Assembly (NCBI RefSeq): GCF_003289645.1
Contig: NZ_QLYX01000025.1
Coordinates: forward strand, 26,160 to 90,159
From: Actinomadura craniellae
GTDB lineage: Bacteria; Actinomycetota; Actinomycetes; Streptosporangiales; Streptosporangiaceae
DNA: 64,000 nucleotides
Direction: 5' to 3'
Part shown: piece after piece, positions 61,032-64,000 of the stretch
How the letters are laid out: each line of letters begins with the position of its first letter
How positions within the stretch are numbered: the stretch's first letter is position 1
Notes under the pieces: model-generated
The model's database searches: none
The model's input: the letters and a program-made list of their open reading frames with translations, nothing else
What the model was told of the DNA's origin: nothing
Position numbers and translations under genes: made by a program

Positions 61032-61634
61032 ATGGATACTTCAGCACCTGCGGACTTCCACTCCCGGGTCCGCCGCCAGATCCGTGACGACGCCCTCGAC
61101 GCGGCCTACCGGCTGGTGGAGGAGCAGGGCTGGGGCGCGGTCCGCATGACGGCCATCGCCACCGCCGTGGGCGTCAGCCGGCAGACCCTCTACAAGGAGT
61201 TCAGATCCAAGGAGCAACTCGGCGAGGCACTGCTGCTCCGTGAGGCGCAGTGGTTCATCGCCGGCGTCACCGAAGAGATCCAGCGGCACACCGATGTCGT
61301 GGCCGCCATTGAGGCCTGCCTGCGGTTCGGCATCGGCCGCGGAACCGCCAACCCGCTGCTGCGCGCGGTCCTGTCCAGTCCCCTGAAGGACGACGACACC
61401 CTGCTCCCGCTGATGACGACCGGCTCCGAACCACTCATCGTCCTGGCCGGACAGGTCATGAAGGACTACATCACCAGCCGGGCACCCGACCTGGACCCCA
61501 AAGACGTGCAGGTCACCGCCGACGCCCTCGTCCGGCTCCTGGTCAGCCACCTGCTCCTACCACTGGACGACCAGGAGACCATCGTCAGCAACCTCACCCA
61601 CCTCGCCGCCCGCGGACTCAGGCTCAGCCCCTGA
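61032..61634 (+). CDS. TetR-family regulator
   Basis: A 200-residue protein with the HTH at ~22-65 (GAVRMTAIATAVGVSRQTLYKEFRSKEQLGEAL), then an all-helical ligand domain of the AlkX/FadR-like kind. ATG preceded by TAGAGG. Divergent from the NorE/F-like membrane operon, which it probably controls. The ligand is unknown; related regulators respond to alkanes or acyl compounds. Confidence 0.87.
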   Translation: MDTSAPADFHSRVRRQIRDDALDAAYRLVEEQGWGAVRMTAIATAVGVSRQTLYKEFRSKEQLGEALLLREAQWFIAGVTEEIQRHTDVVAAIEACLRFGIGRGTANPLLRAVLSSPLKDDDTLLPLMTTGSEPLIVLAGQVMKDYITSRAPDLDPKDVQVTADALVRLLVSHLLLPLDDQETIVSNLTHLAARGLRLSP

Positions 61635-61742
61635 GAACAGACCCACATGCACGCGCTCCCGCCCGGGCGCCTCAACGACCGGGCTTCCCGCACGCCGGCA
61701 GAGGCTGGGGGCGGCCGGTACCGGTGCCGCGATGCGCTCACG

Positions 61743-61764
61743 ACCCCACTTCGAGACACGCCCT
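61743..61764. repeat. Solo copy of MITE-end-like sequence
   Basis: ACCCCACTTCGAGACACGCC then CT, matching the right end of the 54904-55119 element (CTCACTTCGAAACACGCCTT) at most positions. It lies between the TetR and phosphodiesterase genes, where GC content falls. Confidence 0.4.
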
Positions 61765-61931
61765 AGCCGGACCGTTGCGCTCAAAAGCCCGCGAGAGGTC
61801 GTCCGCACGCCATTAATCGCCTTAATTCGACGTGAACAGTTCCCGCGAATACCGCCCGAACATCCAATATTCCCATTGAGCTAACTGCACATCCCATGCG
61901 CGTTTCGGTCTGAAACTTAACGTCCGCGCAT

Positions 61932-63824
61932 GTGACCATTAACCTCCAGTCGCACGTGTTGCGACGCACCGCGGGCCGGGCGCTGGCCGCGCTCGGCGCG
62001 GCGGCCCTCGCGGCGGGCGTGCTGTCCGCCGTCGCCGCCCCCTCGTCCGCCGCCCCGGCGGGCGAAAAAGTGATCGTCTCCGAGGACTTCTCCGGTGGCT
62101 CCCTGCCCGCGGGCTGGCGGGTCGTCGACGGGACCTGGCAGGTCCAGAACGGCAGGCTCGTCGGGACGGCCACCGGCGGCAACAACAAGATCACCTTCGG
62201 CCGGCACCTGGAGGACTTCAGGTTCGAGGCGACCGTCCGCTTCGACAAGGTCGCCGAGCCGACCCGGTGGGAGGCGTTCGGCCTGGACGTCCCCGCCGAC
62301 GGCGCCCGGCCGTGGTGGATCGCCACCATGCGCAGCGGCAGCAACGCGAGCAACGGCCTGGAGTTCGCCCAGATGACGGCCGCGGGCGCGTGGAACGTCA
62401 CCAACACCGCCGCCGCGCCCTACGCCGCCGGCACCGGCCGCGACGTCAAGGTGTCCATCGAGGTGCACGGCAACCAGGCGCGCTGGTTCTTCGACGGGCA
62501 GCAGATGATGCGCACCACCAGCCTGGTGCGCTCGGCCGACGGCGTGCAGGCCCTCTTCGTCAACGGCTCGACCGTCTCCTTCGACGACGTGAAGATCACC
62601 GAGCTGCCCGCCAACGGGTACCTCCGCCCCGCCGGCAGCCCCGTCACCGTGATCGCGCACCGCGGCGCGTCCTCGGCCGCGCCGGAGAACACGCTCGTCG
62701 CGCAGGAGGCCGCCCGCCGGGCCGGCGCCGACTTCATCGAGAACGACGTGCAGCCCAGCAAGGACGGCGTGCCGTTCATCCTGCACGACGGGACGGTGGA
62801 CCGGACCACCGACGGCACCGGCGCCATCCGTAACCTCACCTCGGCCCAGCTCAAGGCGCTCGACGCGGGCTCCTGGTTCTCCCCGCACCACACCGGTGCG
62901 CGGATCCCCACGCTGGCCGAGCAGCTCGCCGACCTGCGCACCCGCGGCGGCAACCTGCTGCTGGAGATCAAGGGCGCGCACACCAGGGACGAGGTCGCCA
63001 AGATCGTCCAGGTGATCCGCGAGCAGGACATGACCAAGCGCGTCTTCATCCAGAGCTTCGAGGTCAACGCGCTCAAGTACACCTACGAGCTCGCCCCCGA
63101 ACTCCCCCTCGGCCTGCTGCGCAGCACCCTGGACGCCGACCCGGTGGCCATCGCCAAGGATCTCCACCTGACCGCCTACAACCCGGGCAACGGCGCGCTG
63201 CTGGCCCGCCCCGGCGTCGTCGCCGACCTGCACGAGGCCGGCGTCGCGGTGATGGCCTGGACGGTCAACTCCGCCGCCACCTGGAAGGCCCTGGACGCCC
63301 TCGGCGTGGACGCCATCATCACCGACCGCCCCGCCGAACTCGCCGGCTGGAACGACGCCATCCTGCACGGGGCGCAGCCCAGGCCGACCGCCGGCATCGT
63401 CTCCCCCGTGAACGGCACCACCCTCGACCGCGCCCAGCGCCCGGTCGCCGGCGTCGTCACGACCGGCGCCGACACCGTGCAGGTCACGCTGGACGGCGAC
63501 CCGGTCGAGCCCGGTAAGCCCCTGGACCTGACCGCCCTCTCCCTCGGCCGGCATGTCATCCACGCCGAGGCGACCGGCCCCAAGGGCACCGCCCCGGCCA
63601 CGTCCACCTTCACCCTCGCGGCCACACCCGCCGGGCTCGCCCACCTCATCGTCACCTCCGGCGCCGATGGGGGAGCCGTCTCGGCGATGATGAGCAAACT
63701 GGCCGCCGGCCGCTACGACGACGTCGCCAAGTACGCCGAACGCCAGTCCGGCAAGCACGTCCCGGCGAAGTACGCCACCGTGATCGCCGCCGACGCCCGA
63801 GCCCTCCACACCCAGCAACCCTGA
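61932..63824 (+). CDS. Secreted glycerophosphodiester phosphodiesterase, multidomain
   Basis: A 630-residue exported protein. A Sec signal (~1-42, ending SSAAPAG) is followed by a LamG-like beta-sandwich (~48-230). The GDPD domain (~237-475) has IAHRGASSAAPENTL, FIENDVQPSKDG and FILHDGTVDRTTDG carrying the catalytic histidines and metal-binding acids. A short Ig-like segment and a helical tail close it. It releases glycerol 3-phosphate from deacylated phospholipids or teichoic-acid-like polymers outside the cell. GTG at 61932 is used; GTG at 61956 is possible and no clear Shine-Dalgarno sequence precedes either. Confidence 0.87.
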   Translation: MTINLQSHVLRRTAGRALAALGAAALAAGVLSAVAAPSSAAPAGEKVIVSEDFSGGSLPAGWRVVDGTWQVQNGRLVGTATGGNNKITFGRHLEDFRFEATVRFDKVAEPTRWEAFGLDVPADGARPWWIATMRSGSNASNGLEFAQMTAAGAWNVTNTAAAPYAAGTGRDVKVSIEVHGNQARWFFDGQQMMRTTSLVRSADGVQALFVNGSTVSFDDVKITELPANGYLRPAGSPVTVIAHRGASSAAPENTLVAQEAARRAGADFIENDVQPSKDGVPFILHDGTVDRTTDGTGAIRNLTSAQLKALDAGSWFSPHHTGARIPTLAEQLADLRTRGGNLLLEIKGAHTRDEVAKIVQVIREQDMTKRVFIQSFEVNALKYTYELAPELPLGLLRSTLDADPVAIAKDLHLTAYNPGNGALLARPGVVADLHEAGVAVMAWTVNSAATWKALDALGVDAIITDRPAELAGWNDAILHGAQPRPTAGIVSPVNGTTLDRAQRPVAGVVTTGADTVQVTLDGDPVEPGKPLDLTALSLGRHVIHAEATGPKGTAPATSTFTLAATPAGLAHLIVTSGADGGAVSAMMSKLAAGRYDDVAKYAERQSGKHVPAKYATVIAADARALHTQQP

Positions 63825-63843
63825 CCCCGGCCGGACTTCTCCA

Positions 63844-63857
63844 TGATCCTTGAGGAT
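63844..63857. repeat. Possible insertion-sequence end
   Basis: TGATCCTTGAGGAT matches TGATCGTTGAGGAT at 54974-54987 in 13 of 14 bases, and both are followed within ten bases by GGTGC. Located 58 bp upstream of the transposase start, where a terminal inverted repeat is expected. Confidence 0.45.
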
Positions 63858-63914
63858 TCAGGGTGCTATGACACAATGCCACTAAGTTAAGTGTTTGAGT
63901 GGTACGGTTCTTGG

Positions 63915-64000
63915 ATGGCTCGAATTGGACAGGTAAAGGTTGCTGACAGCGATTCTTCGTCTGTGCGGTTGACGGATCGTATTTCATTGGGTGTGTTGGC
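63915..64000 (+). CDS. IS4-family transposase, N-terminal fragment (cut by window end)
   Basis: Only 28 complete codons are present. MARIGQVKVADSD followed by VRLTDRISLGVL resembles the Nterm_IS4 domain of IS4-type transposases from actinomycetes. GC content is near 50%, far below the window, which supports a foreign origin. The catalytic DDE domain would lie beyond the window. Confidence 0.65.
   Translation, partial: MARIGQVKVADSDSSSVRLTDRISLGVL

Overview
The window is about 70% GC with dense gene packing, many ATGA/GTGA start-stop overlaps, two F420-type (LLM) oxidoreductases, many acyl-CoA dehydrogenases and a GMC cholesterol oxidase. This points to the chromosome of a filamentous actinomycete. 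A Streptosporangiales/Actinomadura-like host is my guess, not a demonstrated identity. No rRNA, tRNA or CRISPR array was seen.

Region 1 (1-1.5 kb): the 3' end of a pentapeptide-repeat gene and a CPBP-type membrane protease. Region 2 (1.7-32.2 kb): a large CoA-dependent catabolic supercluster. It holds an ABC importer of the nitrate/sulfonate/phthalate type (binding protein 2980-4074, permease and ATPase at 18.8-20.5 kb), two LLM oxidoreductases, three crotonases, six acyl-CoA dehydrogenases, two SDRs, a thiolase, a DUF35/Ltp2-type retro-aldolase pair, two acyl-CoA ligases, an alcohol dehydrogenase and an aldehyde dehydrogenase. Its regulators are an IclR protein and two copies of a convergent, overlapping LysR pair. 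The gene set fits activation, repeated beta-oxidation and an aldol-type side-chain cleavage of a cyclic or branched acid; the substrate cannot be read from sequence. TGGAA-type operators recur in front of four transcription units, and a second bipartite motif is shared by the two LysR modules.

Region 3 (32.3-39.3 kb): a probable nitroaromatic or aromatic-acid module. It has a Rieske oxygenase with its reductase, a flavin reductase, a DUF4863 protein resembling 4-hydroxylaminobenzoate lyase, a TetR regulator, an MFS transporter and a nitroreductase. Three near-identical 21-bp inverted repeats tie the TetR/lyase promoter to the MFS/nitroreductase promoter region. Region 4 (39.4-44.3 kb): ADP-ribosylglycohydrolase, an LRR-like protein, a two-component system and a B12-type radical SAM protein.

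Region 5 (44.4-47.7 kb): secreted cholesterol oxidase divergent from a DapB-fold dehydrogenase and an AhpD-like protein. The shared intergenic region carries one exact KstR-type and one exact KstR2-type box, placing these genes in a probable steroid regulon. Region 6 (47.8-54.8 kb): a GbsR/MarR-like regulator with DUF4097 and DrrAB-type efflux genes, an ECF sigma factor with a SnoaL-like tail, a RibD/DHFR-fold reductase, a membrane-anchored Ntn hydrolase and a small hypothetical.

Region 7 (54.8-64 kb): more repeat-rich DNA. It has a MITE-like element with a central 27-bp palindrome, a TetR/DHA2 efflux pair with three 22-bp operator copies, a VOC protein, a four-gene membrane operon with NorE/NorF-like subunits but no oxidase subunit I, a TetR regulator, a secreted glycerophosphodiester phosphodiesterase, and the low-GC start of an IS4-type transposase cut by the window edge.
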